Shown piece after piece: positions 16,627 to 25,377 of a stretch of DNA of 64,000 nt. The position numbers were made by a program, and so were the translations under genes. The stretch comes from an uncultured Candidatus Saccharibacteria bacterium (lineage in GTDB: Bacteria; Patescibacteriota; Saccharimonadia; Saccharimonadales; Saccharimonadaceae). The stretch covers positions 62,001 through 126,000 of the forward strand of contig CAKVAO010000002.1 of the NCBI GenBank assembly GCA_934725355.1, written 5' to 3'. The notes under the pieces are model-generated. The model saw only the letters and a program-made list of their open reading frames with translations, did not search any database and was not told the origin of the DNA. How positions within the stretch are numbered: position 1 is the stretch's first letter; each line of letters starts with the position of its first letter.

Positions 16627-17239
16627 TACCTTCTCTTTAAACGTCAACAGCTTATCGCGATAGTATTCGTATTGCTTTTGTCGAAGCGCTATCTCGGCAG
16701 GCAAGCCGTCGGTCAGGCTGGTTGTCATGGCGCTGAATTTGTCTAAGATGTTTTTTATGCGGTGCTGTTCAGATAGAGACGGTATGCAAATTTTGACCTT
16801 CTTTAGCCTATTCTTAGATACGTTAAATCTAGTCACGCCCATAGCAGTTTTTCTTAGCTGACGACGTAGAGTTCTACTGCGAAAAACGTATTTCACGAAC
16901 CCTGGATCTATATCGTTTAGGTTGTTAAACCTGTAGCCTACACTAAAGCTATTTAGATAAATATCATCACCTAAGTTGCTGTCAACGACTGAAGAATATG
17001 CAACCTCATCAGGCGTCTCTGACGATCCCGTAAATAATACATCGCCATAAATTACGCGCCTCTGTTTTTCATTGGCACCTATTGTTACGGGCTCGATGCA
17101 ATCACTGTTAACTGCTAAGTTATTAAAGATACCGCTGTATGAAACGTACTTAGCGTTGCCGTATTTGCCGAAGTCCTCTTTGCACTTACCGGATAGACCG
17201 CCATAGAGCTGCCCAATGTCACCGAGGGTGAGAACACTC
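16621..17239 (-). pseudogene. hsdS: hsdS 3' half: second target-recognition domain, out of frame
   Basis: This frame continues hsdS if one G is removed from the tract at 17241-17248. It reads SVLTLGDIGQLYGGLSGKC, a typical start of a second HsdS recognition domain, and ends with the conserved distal helix and repeat (SLSEQHRIKNILDKFSAM, LRQKQYEYYRDKLLTF). No good start codon lies near its 5' end, so it is probably expressed only as a fusion with the 5' half. It is therefore better read as a switched-off part of a live gene than as a decayed one. A single-base assembly error is the main alternative. Confidence 0.8.
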
Positions 17240-17860
17240 GCCCCCCCCTGGTAACGACTTTAAGTAATCAAAAGATAATAGCTGGTCGCGGTAATATTCA
17301 TACTGCTGCTTGCGCAAGTCCAACTCTGTCTGCAAAGCAGTCTGCAAAGCAGTCTGCAAAGCAGTAAACTTGTCTAGTATGTCTACGATCTCCTGTTGGA
17401 CAGGTAGTGGTGGCACGGGAATTTCAAAATCTTCTGTCACGCTCAATGAAATTTGCGGCATTGAACCCATTCCCGATGCTTCATCTCTAAACTTCTGAGT
17501 ATTATTCTGTAAAACATAACATAAATACTGCACACTTACGGTGTTTTCATGTGTATAAGCCCACATTTCATTCTTGAATGTAAAAGGTTTATCGCAATAC
17601 ACGAAATCAATGACACCTCTTGACTGTACAAGCACAGCAGGAACCCTTGTAATATTGGCTTTAGGAATATCCTTTTCAAAAGCATTTATCACAGTTTTCC
17701 CACCAGCAAAAATTCGAACATCGCCATTTTCATCAGCAATTTCTTTCATTTTACTCGCGGTGATTGGTGTACCCCGTAAACGAGTATATACACCACTAAT
17801 TTTCTTGTATTCCACCCCATCGGGACAAAGTTGATTGATTAAATCACCAATCTTACTCAT
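17219..17860 (-). CDS. hsdS: Type I restriction-modification specificity subunit, truncated by a G8 tract
   Basis: As written, a 213-residue half subunit: first recognition domain (about 20-145), conserved helix with three TALQ repeats (166-177) and LRKQQYEYYRDQLLSF, then PGGGECSHPR and a stop. HsdS picks the DNA target for HsdM and HsdR. The stop results from the run of eight G at 17241-17248; with seven G the frame continues through 16621 to give about 412 residues, normal for HsdS. Half-length HsdS can dimerise and act in EcoR124I, EcoDXXI and NgoAV, so the short form may be functional with another specificity. The start at 17860 follows GGAGGT located in the end of hsdM, two bases after which hsdM stops. 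Confidence 0.9.
   Translation of the reverse strand: MSKIGDLINQLCPDGVEYKKISGVYTRLRGTPITASKMKEIADENGDVRIFAGGKTVINAFEKDIPKANITRVPAVLVQSRGVIDFVYCDKPFTFKNEMWAYTHENTVSVQYLCYVLQNNTQKFRDEASGMGSMPQISLSVTEDFEIPVPPLPVQQEIVDILDKFTALQTALQTALQTELDLRKQQYEYYRDQLLSFDYLKSLPGGGECSHPR
17241..17248 (-). repeat. Homopolymer G8 tract, candidate phase-variation switch
   Basis: Eight C on the plus strand (eight G in hsdS), at the exact border between the central conserved region and the second recognition domain. The tract length sets whether hsdS ends at 213 residues (8 G) or reads through to about 412 residues (7 or 10 G). Confidence 0.85.
17329..17364 (-). repeat. Three perfect tandem 12-bp repeats in hsdS
   Basis: TCTGCAAAGCAG three times without a mismatch on the plus strand, encoding Thr-Ala-Leu-Gln three times in the helical spacer between recognition domains, followed by TELD. 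The unit length (12 bp, four residues) and position match the TAEL repeats of EcoR124I/EcoR124II. Confidence 0.95.
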
Positions 17861-17861
17861 G

Positions 17862-19415
17862 CTAAACCTCCAGATCCGCAACGATGGCGTCAATTTGGTT
17901 GCGCAGTGTTGCCTCACGGGCGACAATATCGCTCAGCTGTTGGTTTAGGTCGTCGATATTGATCTTCTCGCGCGTGTCACGCTTCTCGACATAGCTACTG
18001 ACTGCCATATTATAGTCATTCGCAGCGATGTCGCTATTGCCAACTAGCTTTGCCTCGTAGTCTAGATTGGCGCGCTTGTCATGTACATTCATGATATAGG
18101 TAATGTTATCGTCGCTCAGCTGGTTCTTGTTGCCTACGTGGACAAACTGCTGACTAGCATCAATGAACAGCACACTGTTATCAGACTTGCTCTTCTTTAG
18201 CACCATTATACATGTTGCAATCGACGTGCCAAAGAATAGGTTGTCAGGCAGCTGAATCACACAATCGACATAATTATTGTCGACTAAGTATTTGCGAATC
18301 TTTGCCTCGGCGCCTCCGCGATACAATACACCCGGAAATTCAACAATCGCCGCTGTACTATCGGTCTTTAACCACGATAGAATGTGCATGGTAAATGCCA
18401 AGTCGGCTTTGGATTTTGGTGCCAGCACGCCAGCTGGGCTGAAACGTGGGTCGTTAATCAGGACTGGATTAGAATCGCCTGCCCATTTGATACTGTACGG
18501 CGGATTAGAAACGATGGCGTCAAAGGGTTCGTCATCCCAGTGGCGTGGCTCGATTAAAGTGTCTCCACGGGCAATATCGAACTTTTCGAAGTTGATGTTA
18601 TGCAGGAACATATTGTAACGCGCTAGGTTATACGTAGTCGGGTTGATCTCTTGACCATAGAAGCCATTTGACACATTGTCTTTGCCGAGGATCTTGGCGA
18701 ACTTTAATAGCAGTGAGCCTGAACCACAGGCGGGGTCGTAGACCTTGGCTAGACGTTGCCGCCCAGCAATGGCGAGTTTAGCCAAGAGTTCACTGACTTC
18801 CTGCGGCGTGAAGAATTCACCACCGCTCTTGCCGGCGTTGCTGGCATACATGTTGATTAGGAATTCATAGGCGTCGCCAAAGGCATCGATTTGGTTGTCG
18901 CTGTAATCGCCCAATGGCAAATCGCCAACGGTATTAAGGATTTTTACTAGACGCTGATTGCGCTCGACCACGCTACCACCTAGGCGGTTGCTGTTGACGT
19001 CGATGTCGTCAAACAATCCCTTGAAGTCATCCTCGCTCTTACTGCCCTTAGCTGAGCCTTCGATGTCTTTGAAAATCTTGGTAATCGTAATATTCAGGTC
19101 GGGGTCTTTGGCTGCCCTGCGGCGAACATTTACAAAAAGATTGCTAGGCAAGATAAAGAAGCCTTTGGTCTCGATGGCTACCTGGCGACCACGCTCGGCA
19201 ATGTCGTCAGATAGGTTACTATAATCAAAATCGGTCTTATCTGCCTCAGCTTGGCGTGCGTTAAAATAGCTGGTGATGTTTTCAGAGATGAAACGATAAA
19301 ACAAAAAGCCCAGCATGTATTGTTTGAAATCCCAACCGTCTACGGCGCCACGTAATTCATTTGCGGCGCGCCAGATAGTCTTGTGTAATTCAGTGCGTTG
19401 CTCGTTACCACTCAT
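17862..19415 (-). CDS. hsdM: Type I restriction-modification DNA methyltransferase subunit M
   Basis: About 517 residues with an N-terminal HsdM helical domain (VDGWDFKQYMLGFLFYRFIS), the AdoMet-binding motif DPACGSGSLLL and the catalytic NPPY of N6-adenine methyltransferases. It methylates adenine at the site chosen by HsdS. The length is normal and all motifs are intact. The start at 19415 is chosen because TATAAT (19422-19427) ends six bases before it; an ATG two codons earlier (19421) abuts the -10 box and could not be on the mRNA. hsdS follows with a one-base gap. Confidence 0.95.
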   Translation of the reverse strand: MSGNEQRTELHKTIWRAANELRGAVDGWDFKQYMLGFLFYRFISENITSYFNARQAEADKTDFDYSNLSDDIAERGRQVAIETKGFFILPSNLFVNVRRRAAKDPDLNITITKIFKDIEGSAKGSKSEDDFKGLFDDIDVNSNRLGGSVVERNQRLVKILNTVGDLPLGDYSDNQIDAFGDAYEFLINMYASNAGKSGGEFFTPQEVSELLAKLAIAGRQRLAKVYDPACGSGSLLLKFAKILGKDNVSNGFYGQEINPTTYNLARYNMFLHNINFEKFDIARGDTLIEPRHWDDEPFDAIVSNPPYSIKWAGDSNPVLINDPRFSPAGVLAPKSKADLAFTMHILSWLKTDSTAAIVEFPGVLYRGGAEAKIRKYLVDNNYVDCVIQLPDNLFFGTSIATCIMVLKKSKSDNSVLFIDASQQFVHVGNKNQLSDDNITYIMNVHDKRANLDYEAKLVGNSDIAANDYNMAVSSYVEKRDTREKINIDDLNQQLSDIVAREATLRNQIDAIVADLEV

Positions 19416-19421
19416 GCTCAT

Positions 19422-19427
19422 ATTATA
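19422..19427 (-). promoter_or_regulatory. -10 box giving a leaderless start for hsdM
   Basis: TATAAT on the minus strand, six bases before the ATG at 19415. This is the promoter of the hsdM-hsdS unit. Confidence 0.65.
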
Positions 19428-19528
19428 GCATCTATGGTTATAGACATTTTATTAAATGCTTCAGGTTTTGTGGTAAAATGATAACGTTAATAGCGAGTAA
19501 GCGAGATAAGTGAGGAAATAAGGGAAAT

Positions 19529-22270
19529 ATGGCAAAAAGGACTGAGTCAAGTGACTTATCAGAGGGCGGTCGCAAGTATACCACCTACTCTAACCTAGCG
19601 CGTGACAGGGGTAAAAGTCGGCGTGAGCTAAAGAAAGAGCATAAGGCTCGTGCTAAGGCGGAGTATTTGGCAACTCTGCCAAAGAATCCTGTGAAGCGCT
19701 TCTTTGCTCGACTTCATCCGAAACGCGTTTTTAAGTATTGGTTCAGCATGGATGGGCTAAAAATGCTCGGCAAAATATTCGGCATTCTATTGGTTGTCAT
19801 GCTGATTGTAGTTGTTGTTGCTTATCTATATTTCCGCAATGAACTAAAATCACTAGAGCCGTCCGAGCTAAATAAACGCGTACAAACAACCGTTACTAAA
19901 TACTACGATCGTAATGGCGAGTTGCTATGGGAAGATACTGGCTCGGGTGAGTATCGTTTGGTGGTCGACTCGAATGGTATCAGCAAGTATATGAAGGATG
20001 CGACTGTCGCTATCGAGGATAAGTATTTCTATAAGCACGGTGGCGTGTCGTTGACTGGTACAGCACGTGCAGTCTTGAATAACGTATTTGGCAGTGGCGG
20101 TACGCAGGGTGGCTCGACTTTGACGCAGCAGCTGGTAAAACAGGTCTTCTTCGAAGACGAAGCTGGTGACCGTGGCATTAGTGGTATCCCGCGCAAGATT
20201 AAGGAGGCTATCCTGTCGGTAGAGGCAGAGCGAATCTACACTAAGGATCAGATTTTGACTATGTACCTAAATGAGTCGCCGTATGGTGGACGTCGTAATG
20301 GTGTAGAGTCGGCTAGCCAAACATATTTTGGCAAGTCAGCAAAGGACTTAACGATTGACGAAGCAGCGCTACTAGCGTCGATTCCGCAGTCGCCGACCTA
20401 CTATAACCCATATAATACTGATGGTAATGATGCTCTAGTTGGTCGCCAACACACTGTTATCGACTATATGGCTGAACAAGGTATGATTACCAAGGATGAG
20501 GCTAATTCAGCTAAAGCGGTCTCGACATTGGACAAGATTAAGCCGCAGACCCAGCAGATGGAAGGAGCTAAAGCACCCCACTTCATTCAGATGGTGAAGA
20601 ATGAGCTAACGAATAAATTGGGTGCTAAGGTGATGGGTCAAGGTGGCTTGACTATTAAGACAACACTTGATCTGCGCGTCCAGAACAAGCTAGAAAGCAC
20701 AATGAATGAACTGTTTAACGGTAAGTACAAGTATCTGCAGAAGCGCTTTGGCTTTGATAACTCATCAATGACGTTGATGGATAGTCAAACTGGTCAAATC
20801 CTAGGTTTGCAAGGTAGCCGTGACTATAACTATCCTGGCTATGGCGCTGTTAACAGCGCAACATCGTTCATTCAGCCGGGTTCGTCGATTAAGCCGCTGG
20901 TTTATGCGTCGTTGATTAATAACCAGAATAACGAGAATGGCACCTATGGTGCAGGATCAATCATTCCTGATACACCGATTCCGCAGAATATTTACCGTAC
21001 GACTGATGGTAACTCGGTGAAGAACGCTGATGGTAAGTTCAAGGGCGACATTCCGATTCGTAAATCACTGGGTGGTTCACGTAACGTTCCGGCAATTAAG
21101 GCGATGGCGCTGAATGGCGTGCAGACGACTTGGGATACTATCCATGCTGCAGGTGATGCCAGCTACTGTACAGATGGTGCAGATAAAAACTCTGGTCTAG
21201 CTTCGGCTATTGGTGGTTGTGGTGCTAAGCAGGTTGAGCATGCGAATGCCTTTGCTACATTGGCGCGTGGTGGCGTATACAAGCCATATACAACTCTAAT
21301 CGAGGTGACCAACAGCCAGAAAGAAAAGTTGTACGATTATAATACTGAATACGCAAAGTCCGAGAATCACAAGCAGGTTATTGACCCGCAAACATCGTAC
21401 ATCATCAGTGATATTCTAAGTGATGACAACGCACGTAAGGATACCTTTGGCTGGCGTCCGACTGGCTTCTACTATCCGAATATCAAGACAGCTACTAAGA
21501 CTGGTACGACTAACATCGGCACTAAATCTAAGGACCTATGGATGATGAGCTATACACCTAAAGCAGTGTTCTCTATCTGGGCTGGTAACCACACCCCTGC
21601 TGCTCTAAACGGTGCGGCTGATGGTATGTCGTTGGGTCCGGTAACGGCTGATATTACTAAGGCGGTCTATGCAATATTCAAGCAAGATGGCACTTATCAT
21701 GATAACGATTGGTTCCAACGTCCTAATGGCATTCAGGAGCTAAAGATTAATAACGCTAAGGATCTTTACCCATCTTGGTACAACAAGAATCAGAAGACCA
21801 CTAAGACTAAGAAGGTAACCTTCGATAAGGTCACGAAGAAATTAGCTAGTAAATGTACGCCTGATGGCGCCAAGGAAAGCTTGGACGTTACAATAACCAC
21901 CGATTCGTTAACAAAGAAGACGAATGAGACTCCGCCAGAAGGCTATAACAACAAAGAGTACGACGACTATCATAAATGTTCGGACTCTGTGCCATTTATC
22001 TCAGAGATTACAATGACGCAACGTGAATCGGGCGGAGACAAGTATGTGACACTGTCGGTCATTGCTAAGCAAGGTACGTATGCAATTAAGGATGTGACTA
22101 TGAGTATTAATGGTAAGAACTACCAAGCTAAGTTAAATGGTGGCTCGTGGGACGTTACACTGAAGCGTGACGATACTAGTAGCTACGCAGTTAAGGCAAC
22201 CGTAACTGATGAAGCTTACTATACGGCAACTTATGATCGATCACTGACGGCCGATCAAGATCAAAGTTAG
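19529..22270 (+). CDS. Bifunctional class A penicillin-binding protein
   Basis: A 913-residue protein: basic cytoplasmic tail (1-80), one membrane helix (about 82-101), GT51 glycosyltransferase (about 120-300; Glu163 in EDKYFYKH, and GGSTLTQQLVK), transpeptidase domain (SSIK at 452-455, SRN in GGSRNVPAIK, KTGTT), then a C-terminal extension of about 170 residues with a beta-rich end (ITMTQRESGGDKYVTLSV). It polymerises lipid II and cross-links peptidoglycan outside the membrane, so this cell builds its own wall. A TAAAAT box lies near 19475 and a weak GGAAAT precedes the ATG. The following membrane protein gene starts 15 bases after its stop. Confidence 0.93.
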   Translation: MAKRTESSDLSEGGRKYTTYSNLARDRGKSRRELKKEHKARAKAEYLATLPKNPVKRFFARLHPKRVFKYWFSMDGLKMLGKIFGILLVVMLIVVVVAYLYFRNELKSLEPSELNKRVQTTVTKYYDRNGELLWEDTGSGEYRLVVDSNGISKYMKDATVAIEDKYFYKHGGVSLTGTARAVLNNVFGSGGTQGGSTLTQQLVKQVFFEDEAGDRGISGIPRKIKEAILSVEAERIYTKDQILTMYLNESPYGGRRNGVESASQTYFGKSAKDLTIDEAALLASIPQSPTYYNPYNTDGNDALVGRQHTVIDYMAEQGMITKDEANSAKAVSTLDKIKPQTQQMEGAKAPHFIQMVKNELTNKLGAKVMGQGGLTIKTTLDLRVQNKLESTMNELFNGKYKYLQKRFGFDNSSMTLMDSQTGQILGLQGSRDYNYPGYGAVNSATSFIQPGSSIKPLVYASLINNQNNENGTYGAGSIIPDTPIPQNIYRTTDGNSVKNADGKFKGDIPIRKSLGGSRNVPAIKAMALNGVQTTWDTIHAAGDASYCTDGADKNSGLASAIGGCGAKQVEHANAFATLARGGVYKPYTTLIEVTNSQKEKLYDYNTEYAKSENHKQVIDPQTSYIISDILSDDNARKDTFGWRPTGFYYPNIKTATKTGTTNIGTKSKDLWMMSYTPKAVFSIWAGNHTPAALNGAADGMSLGPVTADITKAVYAIFKQDGTYHDNDWFQRPNGIQELKINNAKDLYPSWYNKNQKTTKTKKVTFDKVTKKLASKCTPDGAKESLDVTITTDSLTKKTNETPPEGYNNKEYDDYHKCSDSVPFISEITMTQRESGGDKYVTLSVIAKQGTYAIKDVTMSINGKNYQAKLNGGSWDVTLKRDDTSSYAVKATVTDEAYYTATYDRSLTADQDQS

Positions 22271-22285
22271 TTAAGAGGAGGATTA

Positions 22286-23425
22286 GTGAAGCTACAGACA
22301 AAAAATACAATTTGGCAACGTATACAGCGCTGGCTGAAACGACCGGGTAACTCGGTGCAGCTGATAGTTAGCGTAATATCGGTGTTGCTATTGGTGATTG
22401 CTGTCTGTTCCTTTGGTAATCCAGCGACAGATGTGCGGCCGCTGTCTGACCATGTCAGCGCTAACATCTGGCGTGTAGTATTTACAGCGATTACTGTTGT
22501 GATGTTGGTGGTTGCCACGCGACGCTACCAACAGCCGAAGTTGGTTGCCGATGGCAATGACAAGTGGCTGAATCGTTTGAGTATCATCCTGCCTGCTATA
22601 GCTGTGGTGTTTGCGCTAATCGAGCTGATTTGGCCAGAGTTTGCTACCCTGCTGGTGCGCAAGGAAGATTGGCCGTTTATGCGTAACGCTATTTTTGTTA
22701 AGTGTTCCTTTGAAATCGTTGGCGTAGTACTCATGGCGATGACGGCAAAGCGTTACTTTAAGCACAATATGAAGCTGGCGGGTGTTTTTGCTGTCATAAT
22801 CGCCCTAGTGCTGTTTGTAATGGCTGGCGAAGAAATGTCATGGGGGCAGCGTATCTTTAGGTGGGATACGCCGGAATCGATGAAGGGTATTAACCAGCAG
22901 AAAGAAATGAATTTGCATAATCTAGCGACACAGACATTCCAGAATACACTGTATTTTGGTTGCTGGATACTACTGATAGCTATGCCGTTCATGCGTAAAT
23001 TATTGCAGAAGATTCTTAATGGTATTAAGCCCTTAAAGTTTTTAGTCGATTGGTTGCCACCTGCGCAGTTCATACTGCTATTTGCCGTCGGTTTTGCCTT
23101 TATGGATCCGCTGATTAGCAAACAAGGTTCGCCAGAGACTGGATTATATTATAACTCCAACCTATTCATTATTATTGGTACGTTAATATTCCTGCTTGCT
23201 ACCTTAATTGGTCAGTTTAGACAACACGCCAAACAGCGAGATGTTATACATACGGCTGTGGTGCTGGCGATATTTGTCGGTATTACAATATTCAGTTTGT
23301 TCTATAATCGCGTCTGGAGCTATAACTCTGGCGCTGCGACTGAATACTTAGAATTGTTTATTGTCTTTGGTCTGATGATGTGGACAGCGTTGATTAATCG
23401 TGCAACCAAGCGAAGCTTGCGTTAA
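22286..23425 (+). CDS. Polytopic membrane protein, unknown function
   Basis: A 379-residue protein with about nine hydrophobic segments. It begins with GTG after a strong AGAGGAGG and probably forms an operon with the penicillin-binding protein 15 bases upstream. A polar stretch between helices, EEMSWGQRIFRWDTPESM followed by NLHN, is the most conserved-looking part and recurs in uncharacterised bacterial membrane proteins as I remember them. The pairing with a cell-wall enzyme suggests an envelope role, which is inference. Confidence 0.75.
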   Translation: MKLQTKNTIWQRIQRWLKRPGNSVQLIVSVISVLLLVIAVCSFGNPATDVRPLSDHVSANIWRVVFTAITVVMLVVATRRYQQPKLVADGNDKWLNRLSIILPAIAVVFALIELIWPEFATLLVRKEDWPFMRNAIFVKCSFEIVGVVLMAMTAKRYFKHNMKLAGVFAVIIALVLFVMAGEEMSWGQRIFRWDTPESMKGINQQKEMNLHNLATQTFQNTLYFGCWILLIAMPFMRKLLQKILNGIKPLKFLVDWLPPAQFILLFAVGFAFMDPLISKQGSPETGLYYNSNLFIIIGTLIFLLATLIGQFRQHAKQRDVIHTAVVLAIFVGITIFSLFYNRVWSYNSGAATEYLELFIVFGLMMWTALINRATKRSLR

Positions 23426-23446
23426 TGTGCTAATATATTAGTAATA

Positions 23447-23935
23447 ATGATGGATCAGATGTTTGACGAGGTTAGCTTAGAGCGCCGAATTTATTCACTC
23501 TTCAAGCTAGATATTAGCATCAAGGCGGTGATTGCTGACAATATACCGACTAGTCGCAGTGCTAATGCTACTGTGATTTTAACGAAGGATAACCTGCTAT
23601 TCTGCTTTATCGATTCGAAGATGCATTTAACGCTCGGTGACATACGTAAGATGATTACGCGGATGAATATGCATATAGAGAAGCTATTGGCGCCGGGTGC
23701 TGACGTTGACTATTTTGATAGCATTGCCAAAGAGAAATTTAGCCAGACCTTCCCGGGTCGCATTGCGGTATCGGAAAGCGATTTAGCCTTCTATCGCACG
23801 CTCGTTCCTTATTGCCCTGCTCTAGTTCAAATATCGGGCATTACAGGTGGTGTAATTCGTCAGTATGACCCAACTGCCGTGGGTAACTGGCGTCCGTCGG
23901 TGCGATTCAGCTATCGTCGCATGAAAACTAGTTAA
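23447..23935 (+). CDS. Hypothetical protein, 162 residues
   Basis: A soluble alpha/beta protein starting MMDQMFDEVSLERRIYSLF (the second Met could be the true start). It has strand-rich sequence (NATVILTKDNLLFCFIDSK), a helix (RKMITRMNMHIEKLL) and a C-terminal ISGITGGVIRQYDPTA. A TAATAT box lies shortly upstream of the ATG and no Shine-Dalgarno is visible. No family recognised. Confidence 0.7.
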   Translation: MMDQMFDEVSLERRIYSLFKLDISIKAVIADNIPTSRSANATVILTKDNLLFCFIDSKMHLTLGDIRKMITRMNMHIEKLLAPGADVDYFDSIAKEKFSQTFPGRIAVSESDLAFYRTLVPYCPALVQISGITGGVIRQYDPTAVGNWRPSVRFSYRRMKTS

Positions 23936-24073
23936 CTATACTAAACTACTGCTATTCTATTGGGCTATCGGGCTGTCAGGCTTGATGTATTGATTATCTA
24001 ACCTGGTAAAATCTACGTTTTGACGACCCGTGGACACGTTAAAGCCTCAAACACTAGATAGCTCAATGACTAT

Positions 24074-24106
24074 CAGACTGATAGGTATCGCTGACTTATC
24101 GGTCTG
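24074..24106. other. Stable hairpin in a gene-free interval
   Basis: CAGACTGATAG and TTATCGGTCTG pair around an 11-base loop, followed by TGCGTTTTA. The 217-base interval 23936-24152 between convergent genes holds no gene. The hairpin could be the terminator of the gene ending at 23935 or part of a small RNA. Confidence 0.4.
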
Positions 24107-24152
24107 TGCGTTTTATATGCGACCTATTTATTTGGCTTGTCGGTTTATTGAT

Positions 24153-24716
24153 TTATTTTTCGATCTTTGTGACAATCTCGTCCGATAGCTCATTTGGGTC
24201 GATGTCGCGCTTTGCTACTCTTAATCCAGCTGCACCAATAACTATGGGAATAATGCCAACAACGGCAATACCAATAGCACTCTGCAAGACATCAGATAGT
24301 GTGCGGTGTTTTGAGCTGACGGTGTCTAGATGATAGCTACTATTGCTTGGTCGGTGCTTGTCGTAGTCTATGTCAATAGTTTGACCAAGTTTCAGGTTGC
24401 ACTTATCGACAGTTGGACTGCCGTGGTAAGCCATAGCGTCAGTGTAGGTGCGTCCGTCAACCTTTATTTCGTAATTAACCTGGCACTTTTGGGCGTTTTG
24501 ACCGCGCTCGTCTTTGCCGACACCTGTAACTTTGCTGACTTTAGTTACCTTACCTTTTGTGGATATGGTACGTCTGACTAGCGAATAATGCTGCCAAACA
24601 GTTGTGCAGGCTAATAGAAGTGTGGCTATACCAATTAGAATTAAAACACGGCAGGTTGGCTTGTATAGCTGTCCTAATACGCGGACTTTCTCTTTGTGCG
24701 TCAGCTTCTTCCTCAT
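24153..24716 (-). CDS. DUF3592-like membrane protein, copy B
   Basis: A 187-residue protein with one membrane helix near the N-terminus (about 25-42), an extracytoplasmic beta domain (KGKVTKVSKVTGVGK, CQVNYEIKVDGRTYTDA, LGQTIDIDYDKHRPSNS) and a C-terminal membrane helix. The layout and the Y.Y-VDG-Y...G..I.I.YD..NP pattern fit DUF3592. The function of this family is unknown. It starts two bases after the stop of its paralogue at 24719-25330, so the two are cotranscribed. Confidence 0.65.
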   Translation of the reverse strand: MRKKLTHKEKVRVLGQLYKPTCRVLILIGIATLLLACTTVWQHYSLVRRTISTKGKVTKVSKVTGVGKDERGQNAQKCQVNYEIKVDGRTYTDAMAYHGSPTVDKCNLKLGQTIDIDYDKHRPSNSSYHLDTVSSKHRTLSDVLQSAIGIAVVGIIPIVIGAAGLRVAKRDIDPNELSDEIVTKIEK

Positions 24717-24718
24717 TG

Positions 24719-25330
24719 CTATTTTTCGGATCCTTGCTTAGCTTTCTTTTTAGCGGCAACGCTAGCGCGACGTTTAATAGCACGAATCTCGGCTTCTTTA
24801 TCAGCTTCTTCGCCCTGCAATTCTGAACGGACAGCCTTGCGAATGGCGATTAGACCGATAAATCCAATGCCTAGAGAAACTATACCGACTAGCAGATAGG
24901 CGATAGTCATTAGTTTGGCTACTTCGCGATCCTGACTGTTGTCGTTATAGGCGTTGTTAGCTGGATTACCCTTTTCGTACCGAATAGTAATAGTAGCATC
25001 CTTGGATAGCTGGCAGTTTAGTTGGCTTGGTAATGAACGCCAAGCGGTCTTGCTGCTGTATTCTTTGTCGTCGACTTTGAATTTGTATTCGACAAAGCAA
25101 TACATAACATCATCGTATTTGTCGTCCTTTACAGATTCTAGTTTAGTTACAGTCGCAACGGCCTTGTTGTCGCGACTTGCATAGCTATGATAGTGATCAG
25201 ACGACGTCATGCCCATAGATAGACTCCATACGCCTAGCGCAATTAGTACCAAGCAAATTATGCGATAGACAATACGCGCTGCTAGACTTGTACGCACATG
25301 ACGATGAAATCCTGATTCCCTCGTATTCAT
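24719..25330 (-). CDS. DUF3592-like membrane protein, copy A
   Basis: A 203-residue paralogue of the downstream gene with the same order: helix (about 20-41), beta domain (VATVTKLESVKDD, CFVEYKFKVDDKEYSSK, ATITIRYEKGNPANNAY), second helix (about 140-162) and a charged, Lys/Glu/Ala-rich cytoplasmic tail that copy B lacks. A TAAAAT box lies nine bases before the ATG. The paired Cys positions (YCF and NCQL, compare CQV and KCNL in copy B) suggest a disulfide conserved in both. Confidence 0.65.
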   Translation of the reverse strand: MNTRESGFHRHVRTSLAARIVYRIICLVLIALGVWSLSMGMTSSDHYHSYASRDNKAVATVTKLESVKDDKYDDVMYCFVEYKFKVDDKEYSSKTAWRSLPSQLNCQLSKDATITIRYEKGNPANNAYNDNSQDREVAKLMTIAYLLVGIVSLGIGFIGLIAIRKAVRSELQGEEADKEAEIRAIKRRASVAAKKKAKQGSEK

Positions 25331-25377
25331 AATATCTGTATTTTATCACGCTAACGCCAGATTTGCTAGACGCGGTA

